Shown one piece after another: positions 45,322-54,319 of a stretch of 64,000 nt of DNA. This DNA comes from Phoenicibacter congonensis. Lineage in GTDB: Bacteria > Actinomycetota > Coriobacteriia > Coriobacteriales > Eggerthellaceae. The translations under genes and the position numbers were made by a program. The stretch lies in assembly GCF_900169485.1 (NCBI RefSeq), contig NZ_LT821227.1:310001-374000 (forward strand), in the 5' to 3' direction. Numbering within the stretch: the stretch's first letter is position 1; each line of letters opens with the position of its first letter. The notes under the pieces are model-generated. The model worked only from the letters and a program-made list of their open reading frames with translations. It was not told where the DNA came from and made no database searches.

Positions 45322-46047
45322 TTAATTCATTACGCGCGCAAAAGTTAGCCCGTAAATCGTCTGAACTCCTGACTTTTTTAGCGCTGAGGCAGCGCATTGC
45401 ATGGTGGCACCAGTTGTGCACACATCGTCAATAATAACGATTGGGTTTTTCCTCTCAAAATTAGCATTCGGCAACACTCGAAGTTGCTTTTTCATGTTCA
45501 ATATTCTTTCTTTTTTGCCTAAATTCCTTTGGTCAGATGACTTTGGTGTCGTAAAGCAATTAATTATTTCGCAGCCAGATAGTTCTCCTAACTTGTTAGC
45601 AAGGATTTTGGTGTGGTTAAATCCGCGTTTCAACATTGCTTCTTGTGTAGGCGGAATAAAGGCTATTTTGGCATTCTGCTTTATCCAGACAGGCTCGAAG
45701 TAACGAAACATAATGTTCGATATTTCTTTTGCTAGCCTCACCTCTGACTCGTCTTTATAAACGCTAACAAGTCTGCGTGCATTTTCATTAAGAATTACGC
45801 AACTTCTGAATTCGTCAAATGGGTACTTCTCAAGTTCCATAGCATCCAAGATCACAGAGTTGCATTCGCTGCACTGAAGGCGCCCTCCGCTTGCGCCGCA
45901 CCTCTCGCATGATTTGCATAGGTCTACATACCTCAGCGTAGATCTGCATTTGGCGCAAAGAACTTGACCTGGCTCGTCGCATAGTGCGCATCGGGTGGGC
46001 CAGAGCAACTCTTTTGCAGTTTCTGAAATGTTTTTTGACAACGTCAT
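45322..46047 (-). CDS. comF: ComF-family phosphoribosyltransferase-like protein
   Basis: ComF/GntX-type proteins combine an N-terminal zinc ribbon with a phosphoribosyltransferase fold. ComFC is needed for DNA uptake in naturally transformable bacteria. Seen: paired cysteines CALC, CAKC, CKSCERCG, CSEC in the first ~70 residues and the PRPP loop IVIIDDVCTTGAT near the end, with FIPPTQEAMLKRGFNHTKILA between. ATG 46047 (MTLSKNIS) is my choice; an in-frame TTG at 46125 would add 26 residues that run through a dispersed repeat. The upstream side carries five repeat copies. The rest of the competence machinery (ComEA, ComEC, ComFA) is not in the window. Confidence 0.85.
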   Translation of the reverse strand: MTLSKNISETAKELLWPTRCALCDEPGQVLCAKCRSTLRYVDLCKSCERCGASGGRLQCSECNSVILDAMELEKYPFDEFRSCVILNENARRLVSVYKDESEVRLAKEISNIMFRYFEPVWIKQNAKIAFIPPTQEAMLKRGFNHTKILANKLGELSGCEIINCFTTPKSSDQRNLGKKERILNMKKQLRVLPNANFERKNPIVIIDDVCTTGATMQCAASALKKSGVQTIYGLTFARVMN

Positions 46048-46107
46048 TTCTTCAGAATAGCTTCTCTTGCGGCCTTTTTCTTGAGGCCAAAGATTTTTTA
46101 AAAGTAT

Positions 46108-46270
46108 GCCAGACTTCTTTCGCAAGTGTTACATTTCATGTCAGACTTCCTCCTCAATTATTCTTGGAGACTTTTTGATGATGGCATTTTTCGCAGCTAA
46201 TGTCAGACTTGCTTTTTGATTTTAATTTCATGTCAGACTTGAATTTAGGCTTGCAAAACATGTCAGACTT
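46108..46270 (-). repeat. Five same-orientation AAGTCTGRC copies upstream of comF
   Basis: Exact copies at 46108-46116, 46140-46148, 46202-46210, 46232-46240 and 46262-46270. The start-to-start distances are 32, 62, 30 and 30 bases, i.e. near multiples of 31. The last carries the extended TTTTGCAAG tail. They occupy the region between comF and the structured RNA promoter. Confidence 0.9.
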
Positions 46271-46326
46271 CATTGGTGGATCACGCGTCGCAGGTTCCGG
46301 CCACTCGTGTTTATGAGGTCGTTTGC

Positions 46327-46332
46327 TATAAT
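46327..46332 (+). promoter_or_regulatory. -10 box of the structured RNA candidate
   Basis: A perfect TATAAT at 46327-46332 places the start near 46339, exactly where the RNA's closing stem begins. No good -35 is visible. Confidence 0.6.
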
Positions 46333-46339
46333 ATTTGCC

Positions 46340-46566
46340 AGCTTCTTCATGTTGTAGTTGCGAGGAGTTATCTCCTTTAGTCCAAGGCAGATGCGGTCAA
46401 AAGGACCCACGTAATTGTTTCAAAACATGAGCATGGCGTATTCTAGGGATAAGTCGCACCGCACGTTGACTTCAAGCATCCCGCTTGGCGTGCGAGAGGC
46501 CGGTAGCGCAAGCAATGGCCCAGTGTGCGAGTGTGGGGGCAAAGACTAGGTCAAATGAAGAAGCTC
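46340..46566 (+). ncRNA. Unidentified ~226-nt structured RNA
   Basis: AGCTTCTTCAT at 46341-46351 is fully complementary to ATGAAGAAGCT at 46555-46565, closing the whole segment with 11 bp. Inside are AGGAG/CTCCT (around 46363-46377), TAGTC (about 46378) with GACTA (about 46544), GGTC/GACC and TGCGGT with ACCGCA (about 46392/46461), CGCACG (about 46465) with CGTGCG (about 46493), a nested CAAGC/GCTTG hairpin, and GGCC/GGCC around GCGCAAGC. A closing stem plus own promoter is typical of 6S, SRP, tmRNA or RNase P. I do not see SRP domain IV, the tmRNA ends or RNase P cores. 6S is the least excluded. No open reading frame of note. Confidence 0.6.
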
Positions 46567-46591
46567 TTAACATTTAAAAATGGAGGCAATT

Positions 46592-47563
46592 TTGCTTAGG
46601 AATAACTATTGTAAGAAGTTCTTCACCGTTCTAGTTTGTGCCGCGTTGTCCGCTTTCTTTTGCTTTTCATTGACAGGGTGCTCAACAGACGAAGGTTCTG
46701 CTCCCCAATTGAAAAATGCAACTTTAGACACTCCCACCATTCAAGAAAGTGGCGTTTTAAAGGTCGGGGTTAACACCTCTCAGTCACCAATGGCAGGCAT
46801 GGGTAATTCGAAAATTATTGGAATTGACGTGGATGCTGCGGCTGCTTTGGCAGATTCTCTCGGGCTGAAGCTCAAAATCGTCGACACTGGGTCGAACCCT
46901 TCTAAGGCGCTTTCGAATGGCGAAGTTGACATTGTTTTTGGTGTCGACGGAAGCGACACCCCATCTGGAGCGAAGCTGACAAGCGAGTATGTGCCCACAA
47001 CAGTGGTGATCTTCAAATTGAAAGGCTCCAACACCCAGGAGTTGTCTTCCAACTCAACGCCTAAGATAGCTGCTCAGGCTTCATCAAAGAGTGCATGGAG
47101 TGTAACAAACACCTTTGGGAGTGATGCCCTTGTTTCTACTTCCGATTTGGCATCCGCTTTCCAGTCGATGAAGTCAGGGGATGCGGAATTTGTTGCGGCT
47201 GATGCTGTTATTGGAATGTATGCAGCAAATAAAGCTGAATTAGATGTTGAAATTGTTGCTATGACCGATTCTGCTTCTGGTTATTGTGTTGCTGTTTCTG
47301 ACAAGAATTCTGCACTTTACACTGCCGTCTCAAGTGCAATGACAGAGCTTGTTAATAACGGCACAATTGCAACAATAGAGAAGAAGTGGCTTGGTAGCCT
47401 TCTTGATTTGTCTGGAGTGCAGAAGGTTGAGAAGAAATCGAGCTCAAGTGCCGATTCTGGCAGTGGAAACAGCTCGGCAGATAGTCATTCATCGGCAACG
47501 GCGACAGAATCTTCTGGTTCTGCTGCTGTAGCGACTGACGCGAATTCCGTTATTCGTTCTTAA
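46592..47563 (+). CDS. Amino-acid-type ABC transporter substrate-binding lipoprotein
   Basis: A family 3 extracellular solute-binding protein. TTG 46592 is the likely start because GGAGG (46582-46586) lies six bases upstream; the ATG at 46580 would contain that site. It then has a lipoprotein signal ending FSLTGC (Cys 30). The two-lobed binding core reads ESGVLKVGVNTSQSPMAGMGNSKIIGIDVDAAAALADSLGLKLKIV, GEVDIVFG, and ends with NNGTIATIEKKWLG. The C-terminal ~45 residues are Ser/Ala/Gly/Thr-rich like the prsA-like tail. No permease or ATPase gene is adjacent, so the partner is elsewhere or the protein works as an orphan receptor. The ligand is unknown. Confidence 0.82.
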   Translation: MLRNNYCKKFFTVLVCAALSAFFCFSLTGCSTDEGSAPQLKNATLDTPTIQESGVLKVGVNTSQSPMAGMGNSKIIGIDVDAAAALADSLGLKLKIVDTGSNPSKALSNGEVDIVFGVDGSDTPSGAKLTSEYVPTTVVIFKLKGSNTQELSSNSTPKIAAQASSKSAWSVTNTFGSDALVSTSDLASAFQSMKSGDAEFVAADAVIGMYAANKAELDVEIVAMTDSASGYCVAVSDKNSALYTAVSSAMTELVNNGTIATIEKKWLGSLLDLSGVQKVEKKSSSSADSGSGNSSADSHSSATATESSGSAAVATDANSVIRS

Positions 47564-47578
47564 GAACCGAAAGATTGG

Positions 47579-50488
47579 GTGTTTTCAAAGTTGGAAATTG
47601 AAAGAATTGCCAAAAAATATGGCTTTGACGTAGTTCAAAGAGAAGAACTTGAAGAAATTGAAGGCTCCGCGTGGGTCTTCTCTCATGTTGCGACCGGTGC
47701 ACGGTTGCTTTTTTTACAGAATGATGATGAGAACAAATCGTTTTCGATTTCATTCAAAACCCCTCCAAAAGATTCGACAGGAGTTTTCCACATTTTGGAG
47801 CACTCTGTTTTGTGCGGGTCAAATAGATATCCAGTTAAGGAGCCCTTCGTTAATCTTTTAAAAAGTTCAATGCAGACTTTTTTGAATGCGATGACTTTTC
47901 CCGACAAGACGGTTTATCCTGTAGCATCGACCAACGAACAAGATCTCTTGAATTTAATGAACGTCTATCTGGACGCAGTTTTTAACCCTCGCATTTATTC
48001 AGCAGAAGAAATTTTTCAACAGGAGGGGTGGCACAAGGAAACAGATGAGAACGGAAATCTTCGTTATTCAGGAGTAGTGTATAACGAGATGCAGGGTGCT
48101 TTGTCTGATCCAGATTCAGTTCTTTTCGACGCAATTTGTGAACGTCTTTACCCAGCATCGGCCTACTCTTTTGAGTCGGGCGGAGATCCGAAGCATATTC
48201 CAGAGCTCACCTATGAGCAGTTTTTGGAAACTCATGCGAGACATTATTCTCCAAAGAATTCCTACATTATGCTTTACGGAAACATGGAGATTGAAAAATT
48301 CTTAAAAACCATTTCTGAAGACTACCTTTTGCCTGTTCAGGCGGCTATTGATTCTGGCAAACGTCAAGAAGCTAACCCATTTTCAATCGATGTCAGACTT
48401 CCTGTGAACACTCAAATATCAGAAATAGAGATGGACGTTTCGCCTGATTGTGCACCTCAAGCCATTGCATTTAGGCTATCAAAAGCAACTGATGTAGGAA
48501 CAGTTCAGGCGTTTAGTATTCTTATGGACGCCTTGATGGCATCAAACGTGTCACCTTTGAAAGCGCGCCTTCTGTCAACTGGAGTTGCAGAAGATTATTA
48601 CGCGACAATAATTGAACCAATAGAAACGCCAAGCCTGATGATTGCTTGTCAGGGAGTCAAAAATCCTGAGGCTCTGCAGGTTTTAGAGGAAACTGTTCTT
48701 GAATTTTTACGTGACTGGATAAACGGCGGCATTGATAAAGCACTGATAGAGGCGTCAATTGACCATGCTGAACTTTTGATGCGCGAACACAATTTTGGCA
48801 CAGCTGATGGGGTAATTTACGCAATGGATTGTTTGTCGACATGGCTTTACGATGATGCCAGACCTCTTGATGCATTGAAGTTTGAGACATTTTTTAAGCA
48901 ATTGCGCGCCATGCTTGAAGGTGACGGCTTTGAGAGTTTGATCACGAAATATATTCTCGAAACCGACGGTGTTGCACGAGCTCGGATAATTCCATCCAAT
49001 GGCGAAAATAGCTCCCAAGCCAAACCAGTTTCCCCCGATGAAAGGGTGAAGATTGACGGTGAGCTTGCGCATCTACATGATTTACAAAACAAGCCAGACT
49101 TGCCTGAAAATGTGGCAAAGTTGCCCTATCTTCAAAGGTCTGACGTAAATGAGAAAATCAAAAAGCATAAGTTCTGTGCGAGCATCGAAGATGGCTTTAG
49201 CCTCATTCGACATGAAAATCTTCGCACAACAGGCGTAGATTATTTCAACGCCTATCTCGATTGCTCTTCTGTTGATGAGTCGGACTATCCTTATTTGTCG
49301 TTGCTGACCACCCTTCTTGGTAAATTCAACACCGCCGATTTTTCTGCTGAAGACATTGTTTTGAACTCGCGAAAGCTGCTTGGAAGATTCAGTATTACAA
49401 ATTCTTTTCCAGTTGGGAAAGATTCTTTTAATTTCAATTTTGTTAAAGTTGGGGTTTCCTGTTTGCCGCAAAATACTTCGGCTGCAGCAGAACTTATTGG
49501 AAGCATTTTAGATTCGAGCAATTTTGAAGACGAAGAGAAACTCCTGCAGATTTTAATGTCGCTAAAGATTGAACTTCAGCAGTCTATTGTTAACGCTGGT
49601 CATCAATTCGCAAGAAGGCATGCCGATTCAACTCTCACTTGGCGCAATCATGCTATAGAACAGATTTCTGGTATTTCTTATTATCAGTTCATTTGCGACT
49701 TATGTGAGAACTTGGAAGATAATTTGTCACAAGTTTCGCAAAAATGCCAACAACTTTTAAAGAAAATTACTTCTGGCCAGGTGATTCTTAGTACATCTGC
49801 CGAAGATTTTTCTTTGCAAAAATTTAAGTCTGACATAAATTTGAAAAACAAGAAACCTTTTGAAGATGGGCAAAAGTTGCCAGTTAAAGCGGCAGATTTT
49901 TCGCCTGCTTTCACACAAGATGCTTTCGCAGTGAAAAGTGACGTGACATTTAGCGCTGTAAGCAGCAATTTTAATCTTTTACAAAACATGTCAGACTTCA
50001 ATGGTAGTTGGGCTATTGCGTCGAAGGCTTTGAGTTATGACTATCTGTGGAACTCGATTCGTGTGCAAGGGGGCGCATACGGCTGTGGTTTTTCTGCTTC
50101 AAAGACAGGAAGTGCAGGATTTTACACCTATCGTGATCCAAATGTAGCCTCTTCTCTTGAAACAATTTCAAAGTCTGGCTTCTGGTTGAAAAAATTTGTT
50201 GCTTCTGAGCGCGAGATGGATGGTTATGTTGTGAGTGCTGTTGCTGATTTTGACAAGCCATGCAAAGCCAGCGCTCTAATTGCGCGAGCTGAAAGCCAAT
50301 TTTTCTCAGGAGACACAGAAGAGGATCGTGAAAGATTACGCGACGAAGCTCTTCGCACAACACTCGATGATGTCAGAAGTCTGGCTTCAACTGTTGAGAA
50401 TATTCTTGAACATTCAAGCGTTTGTGTCGTTGGAAATAAAGACGCTATATCGAAGTCGAAGAAGTTTGACGAAATTACGGAATTATAA
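47579..50488 (+). CDS. M16C family zinc metallopeptidase (PreP-like)
   Basis: 969 residues, the normal size for presequence-protease-like M16C enzymes, with two halves of two domains each. The inverted zinc motif HILEH (about residue 70) sits in STGVFHILEHSVLCGSNRYPVKEPFVNLLKSSMQTFLNA. The Glu ligand region and NEMQGALSDPD follow, and the C-terminal half has RVQGGAYGCGFSASKTGSAGFYTYRDPN. These enzymes degrade peptides inside a closed chamber; a cytosolic role is inferred as no signal is present. Six exact dispersed repeats lie in the gene (48392, 49093, 49826, 49990, 50171, 50377) reading DVRL, KPDL, KSDI, NMSDF, KSGF and RSLA. Start GTG 47579. Confidence 0.87.
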   Translation: MFSKLEIERIAKKYGFDVVQREELEEIEGSAWVFSHVATGARLLFLQNDDENKSFSISFKTPPKDSTGVFHILEHSVLCGSNRYPVKEPFVNLLKSSMQTFLNAMTFPDKTVYPVASTNEQDLLNLMNVYLDAVFNPRIYSAEEIFQQEGWHKETDENGNLRYSGVVYNEMQGALSDPDSVLFDAICERLYPASAYSFESGGDPKHIPELTYEQFLETHARHYSPKNSYIMLYGNMEIEKFLKTISEDYLLPVQAAIDSGKRQEANPFSIDVRLPVNTQISEIEMDVSPDCAPQAIAFRLSKATDVGTVQAFSILMDALMASNVSPLKARLLSTGVAEDYYATIIEPIETPSLMIACQGVKNPEALQVLEETVLEFLRDWINGGIDKALIEASIDHAELLMREHNFGTADGVIYAMDCLSTWLYDDARPLDALKFETFFKQLRAMLEGDGFESLITKYILETDGVARARIIPSNGENSSQAKPVSPDERVKIDGELAHLHDLQNKPDLPENVAKLPYLQRSDVNEKIKKHKFCASIEDGFSLIRHENLRTTGVDYFNAYLDCSSVDESDYPYLSLLTTLLGKFNTADFSAEDIVLNSRKLLGRFSITNSFPVGKDSFNFNFVKVGVSCLPQNTSAAAELIGSILDSSNFEDEEKLLQILMSLKIELQQSIVNAGHQFARRHADSTLTWRNHAIEQISGISYYQFICDLCENLEDNLSQVSQKCQQLLKKITSGQVILSTSAEDFSLQKFKSDINLKNKKPFEDGQKLPVKAADFSPAFTQDAFAVKSDVTFSAVSSNFNLLQNMSDFNGSWAIASKALSYDYLWNSIRVQGGAYGCGFSASKTGSAGFYTYRDPNVASSLETISKSGFWLKKFVASEREMDGYVVSAVADFDKPCKASALIARAESQFFSGDTEEDRERLRDEALRTTLDDVRSLASTVENILEHSSVCVVGNKDAISKSKKFDEITEL

Positions 50489-50514
50489 TTTCTGTGAGAG
50501 AAATGGAGAAAACT

Positions 50515-51555
50515 ATGTTTGATGACGAAATCAACAATGAAAATGATGACATAAACGTTTCTCAAGCAGATGTTTCTTCAGACACACAAGAAAGAACAAC
50601 CGCGGGTAATCCGGGTGATTCTTCCTCTGAAGTCAAAAAGTCTGACCACGACGGTGGAACGATTAAGGAATCTGAAGATGTCGAAGATTCCTATGCTTCT
50701 GAGGTGCGGAGTGAACCATCCGACACTGCAACAAAATTAAAAGTAGAAGCCAGACCTCGGCGTGCAAAACATGCGGCCGACCTTCCAGAATATGAAATTG
50801 CTTCGCAAAACATGAGGAAGAAGCTAATGATTGCAATCGTTGCGCTCGTAGTTGTCTTGGCACTTGCGGCTGTCGCCTTCGGTTTGTATGTTTTTAACTC
50901 CCAAAATGTTTCAGTGGAGCAGCATCAGGCGGGGCAAACTGATGTTTCGCAAATGCAAGGAAGTGATCCTCAATCAAATGGCGCGGAAAAAACGGCCACT
51001 GTTCCTGAAATAGCAGGAATTATTGGCACGAGTGTTGACGATGCCGCTTCTGAGATTGGTCATGGCGCGCAAGTGACTTCCGATACAGAAAAAGATGACG
51101 AGGACGACCCGATAAAGCGTGTGGTTAAATATTCTTTAGCTAACGATCAGGGAGATTCCACTTCTGGGAATCCAGTGGTAATTGTCTATGCTGACAAAGA
51201 CAATGAAATAACTCAAATCACCTATCAAGCATCGACTAAAGCTCTCGGCTACGGGACAATGAGTTTTCAAGATGCAGTCGCAAATGAGCGGATAATCGAG
51301 AAAATAATGTCAGAAGCTGGATTAAAGATTTCTTCTGATGATATTTCGCTGCCGGACGATAAGTCGGACTACACTACCTACACAGATGACGGAAAACGAA
51401 TTTCAAAAGAGGAGCTTGAATTTTCAGGCGACGCAGATTATTCTGGTACAAGCGTGAAATGGTCCGCTAGACTCTTGTATGATTACACGGTATCGCTTGC
51501 GACCGACAATCTCGCCGATACAGTGCGAATGATAACAGTAACAATTTCAAAGTAG
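50515..51555 (+). CDS. Single-pass membrane protein with acidic disordered head
   Basis: 346 residues, no family recognised. Start ATG 50515 follows GGAGAAAA. Residues 1-105 are acidic, Ser/Asp/Glu-rich and probably cytoplasmic and disordered. A membrane segment lies near residues 107-135 (KKLMIAIVALVVVLALAAVAFGLYVF, with lysines before it). The outside part contains PEIAGIIGTSVDDAASEIG, reminiscent of a single PASTA-like motif, followed by a compact domain ending VRMITVTISK. Two motif relatives are present: an exact AAGTCTGACC at 50638 (KSD) and GCCAGACCT near 50750. It lies between the M16C peptidase and metG in a tight operon. A role in the envelope is inferred from topology only. Confidence 0.65.
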   Translation: MFDDEINNENDDINVSQADVSSDTQERTTAGNPGDSSSEVKKSDHDGGTIKESEDVEDSYASEVRSEPSDTATKLKVEARPRRAKHAADLPEYEIASQNMRKKLMIAIVALVVVLALAAVAFGLYVFNSQNVSVEQHQAGQTDVSQMQGSDPQSNGAEKTATVPEIAGIIGTSVDDAASEIGHGAQVTSDTEKDDEDDPIKRVVKYSLANDQGDSTSGNPVVIVYADKDNEITQITYQASTKALGYGTMSFQDAVANERIIEKIMSEAGLKISSDDISLPDDKSDYTTYTDDGKRISKEELEFSGDADYSGTSVKWSARLLYDYTVSLATDNLADTVRMITVTISK

Positions 51556-51567
51556 AAAAGATAGGAA

Positions 51568-53148
51568 ATGACAAGAGAACATTTTTATATAACTACGCCC
51601 ATTTATTATGTAAATGCTGCTCCACATTTGGGGACCGCCTACACTACAATTGCGGCCGATTGTGTGGCACGATTTCAGAGAATGAGCGGAAAAGATGTCC
51701 GTTTCGTAACTGGGTCTGACGAGCACGGGCAAAAAATTGCTGACACGGCGACAAAAAATGGAACAACGCCGATTGAGTGGTGTGACTCTCAAATTCCGGC
51801 TTTCAAAGATGCATGGGAAATGCTTGATATCACCTATTCGGAGTTTGTGAGAACTTCATCAAAAGCGCAAGAAAAGTCAGTTCAGAAACTCTGGCAAGAT
51901 TTGTATGACAGGGGATACCTTTACAAAGGCAGTTATGAAGGTTGGTATTGTGTACACGAAGAAACATACTATGCCGAGAGCGACTTAGAAAAAGATGAAG
52001 AGGGAAATTTCGTCTGCCCTGAGTGCAAACGTCCTGTTCAGAAAGCATCAGGCGAGGAGAATTGGTTCTTTAAGCTGAGTGACTTTCAAGAAAAGCTGCT
52101 TGAATATTACGAAACTCACCCAGACTTTATCCTGCCTGTCACACGAAAGAATGAGATTGTTTCTTTCGTAAAAAGTGGACTCAAAGATCTTTCTATCTCG
52201 CGTTCTACTTTTGACTGGGGCGTACCTTTTACGTTTGACGAAGGGCATGTTGCCTATGTTTGGGCCGATGCATTGATTGCATATCTCACGGGAATCGGTT
52301 TTGCAGATGAAGCCAGACTTGATGAGTTTAATAATTTTTGGCCAGCAAACTATCACTTTGTTGGCAAGGACATTACCCGTTTTCATTGTGTAATTTGGCC
52401 TGCAATGCTCATGGCGGCTGGTCTCCCTATACCTGAGCATGTTTTCGGTCATGGTTTTCTTCTCACTAAAGGCGAGAAGATGAGCAAATCAAAGGGCAAT
52501 GCGCTGTCGCCAAAGGAGTTAGTGAACATTTTTGGCGTTGACGCCTATCGCTATTATTTTATGAGTGATGTCCAGTTTGGTGCTGATGGATCTATTTCTA
52601 TTGAGAGAATGTGCCAGGTCTACAATGCTGATTTGGCAAACACTTGGGGCAATTTGGTTTCCCGTGTAACGAACATGACGAAGAAATATTTTGATTTCAA
52701 AGTTCCCCAACCATCGAGCGACGCCATCAATAATCCTATGGCTGAAATGACTTCAAAAACATGTCAGACTTTTATTGATTGCATGGATACTGTCGACTTC
52801 AGCGGAGCCACGAAAGCTGCAATGGAACTTGCGCACAGGGCAAACCTTTACATCGAAGAATCAGAACCATGGACTTTGGCCAAGGACGAATCGAAGGCAC
52901 AACAGTTGGCTGATGTGATTTATAACACCTTGGAAGCGATTCGTTTGATTGCTTTGATGCTTGCTCCATTTTGCACAAGAACTTCTGTGGAAGCCAGCAG
53001 ACGGATAGGCGCCGCTTCTCCGTTTGAAGTAGAGGACTTAAAATCTTCATTAGTTTGGGGACAACTCAAAGCTGGTTCATCGGTTGAAATTGGTGATGCT
53101 TTATTCCCACGCCTTGATGAAGACAAAATTCTGGCAGTAGAGGATTAA
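51568..53148 (+). CDS. metG: Methionyl-tRNA synthetase
   Basis: 526 residues, class I synthetase without the C-terminal tRNA-binding OB domain. HIGH-equivalent HLGT in IYYVNAAPHLGTAYTTI, VTGSDEHGQKI, a zinc-knuckle insertion with cysteines CVHEETYY...CPECKRP, and KMSKSKGN. Exact dispersed motifs at 52312 (ARL) and 52763. The latter falls in another frame and reads TCQTF, so here the motif does not encode the usual MSD tripeptide. ATG 51568 follows AGATAGGAA. Linked to tatD ten bases downstream, the common metG-tatD-ksgA arrangement. Confidence 0.96.
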   Translation: MTREHFYITTPIYYVNAAPHLGTAYTTIAADCVARFQRMSGKDVRFVTGSDEHGQKIADTATKNGTTPIEWCDSQIPAFKDAWEMLDITYSEFVRTSSKAQEKSVQKLWQDLYDRGYLYKGSYEGWYCVHEETYYAESDLEKDEEGNFVCPECKRPVQKASGEENWFFKLSDFQEKLLEYYETHPDFILPVTRKNEIVSFVKSGLKDLSISRSTFDWGVPFTFDEGHVAYVWADALIAYLTGIGFADEARLDEFNNFWPANYHFVGKDITRFHCVIWPAMLMAAGLPIPEHVFGHGFLLTKGEKMSKSKGNALSPKELVNIFGVDAYRYYFMSDVQFGADGSISIERMCQVYNADLANTWGNLVSRVTNMTKKYFDFKVPQPSSDAINNPMAEMTSKTCQTFIDCMDTVDFSGATKAAMELAHRANLYIEESEPWTLAKDESKAQQLADVIYNTLEAIRLIALMLAPFCTRTSVEASRRIGAASPFEVEDLKSSLVWGQLKAGSSVEIGDALFPRLDEDKILAVED

Positions 53149-53158
53149 TTTTCAAATC

Positions 53159-54319
53159 ATGTCAGACTTCGCATGCACAGGCGACATTGATCCATGGTTC
53201 CGTAAAAAACCAAAAAAGCATGGCAAGGAATGGCCTGTTGTTGAACCACCATGTTTTTCTTCTAATGTGAGAATTGCAGACACGCATGCTCATGTAAACA
53301 TGCTTGATAATCCAGCGCTTTCTTTAGCGCAAGCTGCATATTGGAATGTTTCGTTTGTCGAAGCGATGACCGACCCTCTTTCAGAAGAAGGCGTGGGTTT
53401 TTATGACGATTTGCCTGAAATTTTGCAGAAGTCTGGCAACATTTTGAAGCTTTTTCAAAACATGTCAGACTTAAAAATTGATGGCGCAGAATCTTTGCAA
53501 AAGAAGTCTGACTTTAATTTAAAAACTCAATTTTCAAAGCAGAAAGGCGAGTTTGGCATTGAGACTGGTGACCATGAAGCAGCGTTTAAAAACATGTCAG
53601 ACTTAAAAATTGATGGCGCTGAAACTGATTTTCAAAACATGTCAGACTTGCCAACAGTTCGTGTCGCATGTGGAGTTCATCCGCATTATTCGCGGAACTA
53701 TTCTGAACAAGTAGAGGCTACGCTAATCCAAAAACTCAGAGATCCTCGCACTAGTGCACTGGGGGAAGTTGGATTGGATTATCATTACGATTTTTCGCCA
53801 AGGGAAGATCAAATTAAAGTTTTCGAGCGGCAAATTGAAATTTCACAAGAAGCCAGACTTCCAATTATTCTGCATGTTCGCGAAGCATTCGACGACGCTT
53901 TTTCTTGCATGAGGAATGCTGGCTTCAACGAGAGTGGTGTTCTTCTTCATTGCTACACTTCTGATGCAAAAGAGATAACACGCTGGGTTGATGAAGGATG
54001 CTATATTGCGTTTGGCGGAGCAATCACGTTTAAGAAGCAAGAAGAAGTTCGTGAGGCGTGCAAACTTGTTCCGCTTAACCGACTTCTAACTGAAACAGAT
54101 TCGCCGTTTATGGCTCCAGAGCCTTTTAGAAGCACAGAATGTGGGCCAAGTCACACTATTTTCACGTTCTCGCGAATGATAGACCTTCTTCAAAATGATG
54201 TCAGACTTGATGTTGAAGAGTTTGCAACACAACTCTATGAAAACGCAATCAAACTTCTCAATCGCCCAGCAACTAACTGGCAATTGAAGCACCCGAAGGA
54301 AGAATCGCTATGTCTCTAA
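53159..54319 (+). CDS. tatD: TatD-family metal-dependent hydrolase with repeat-derived insertion
   Basis: A TIM-barrel nuclease/deoxyribonuclease-type hydrolase. Metal ligands: ADTHAHVN (His 43, His 45), the Glu in GEVGLDYHYDF, ILHVREAF, the His in LLHCYTSD and the Asp in LTETDSPFM. At 386 residues it is ~120 longer than usual. A ~75-residue insertion (about 92-165) is made of NMSDL/KSDF units; NMSDLKIDGAE occurs twice identically (101-111 and 145-155). The start codon itself lies in a repeat copy: ATGTCAGACTTC at 53159 reads MSDF. AGAGGA sits 12 bases upstream, rather far, so initiation may be weak. Other copies: 53429, 53464, 53504, 53596, 53641, 53852, 54200. Overlaps the flavoprotein gene by 10 bases. 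Confidence 0.9.
   Translation: MSDFACTGDIDPWFRKKPKKHGKEWPVVEPPCFSSNVRIADTHAHVNMLDNPALSLAQAAYWNVSFVEAMTDPLSEEGVGFYDDLPEILQKSGNILKLFQNMSDLKIDGAESLQKKSDFNLKTQFSKQKGEFGIETGDHEAAFKNMSDLKIDGAETDFQNMSDLPTVRVACGVHPHYSRNYSEQVEATLIQKLRDPRTSALGEVGLDYHYDFSPREDQIKVFERQIEISQEARLPIILHVREAFDDAFSCMRNAGFNESGVLLHCYTSDAKEITRWVDEGCYIAFGGAITFKKQEEVREACKLVPLNRLLTETDSPFMAPEPFRSTECGPSHTIFTFSRMIDLLQNDVRLDVEEFATQLYENAIKLLNRPATNWQLKHPKEESLCL
53429..53649. repeat. Intragenic AAGTCTGRC copies forming the TatD insertion
   Basis: Exact copies: 53429 and 53504 (plus), 53464-53472, 53596-53604 and 53641-53649 (minus). All are kept in frame. Two ~33-base segments starting with the motif are identical except one synonymous base (53461 and 53593 regions), indicating local duplication. 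Confidence 0.85.

Noticed and set aside
46340-46566. tmRNA, SRP RNA or RNase P RNA
   Set aside because: No tRNA-like ends, no domain IV tetraloop with its symmetric loop, and no RNase P conserved cores were visible.
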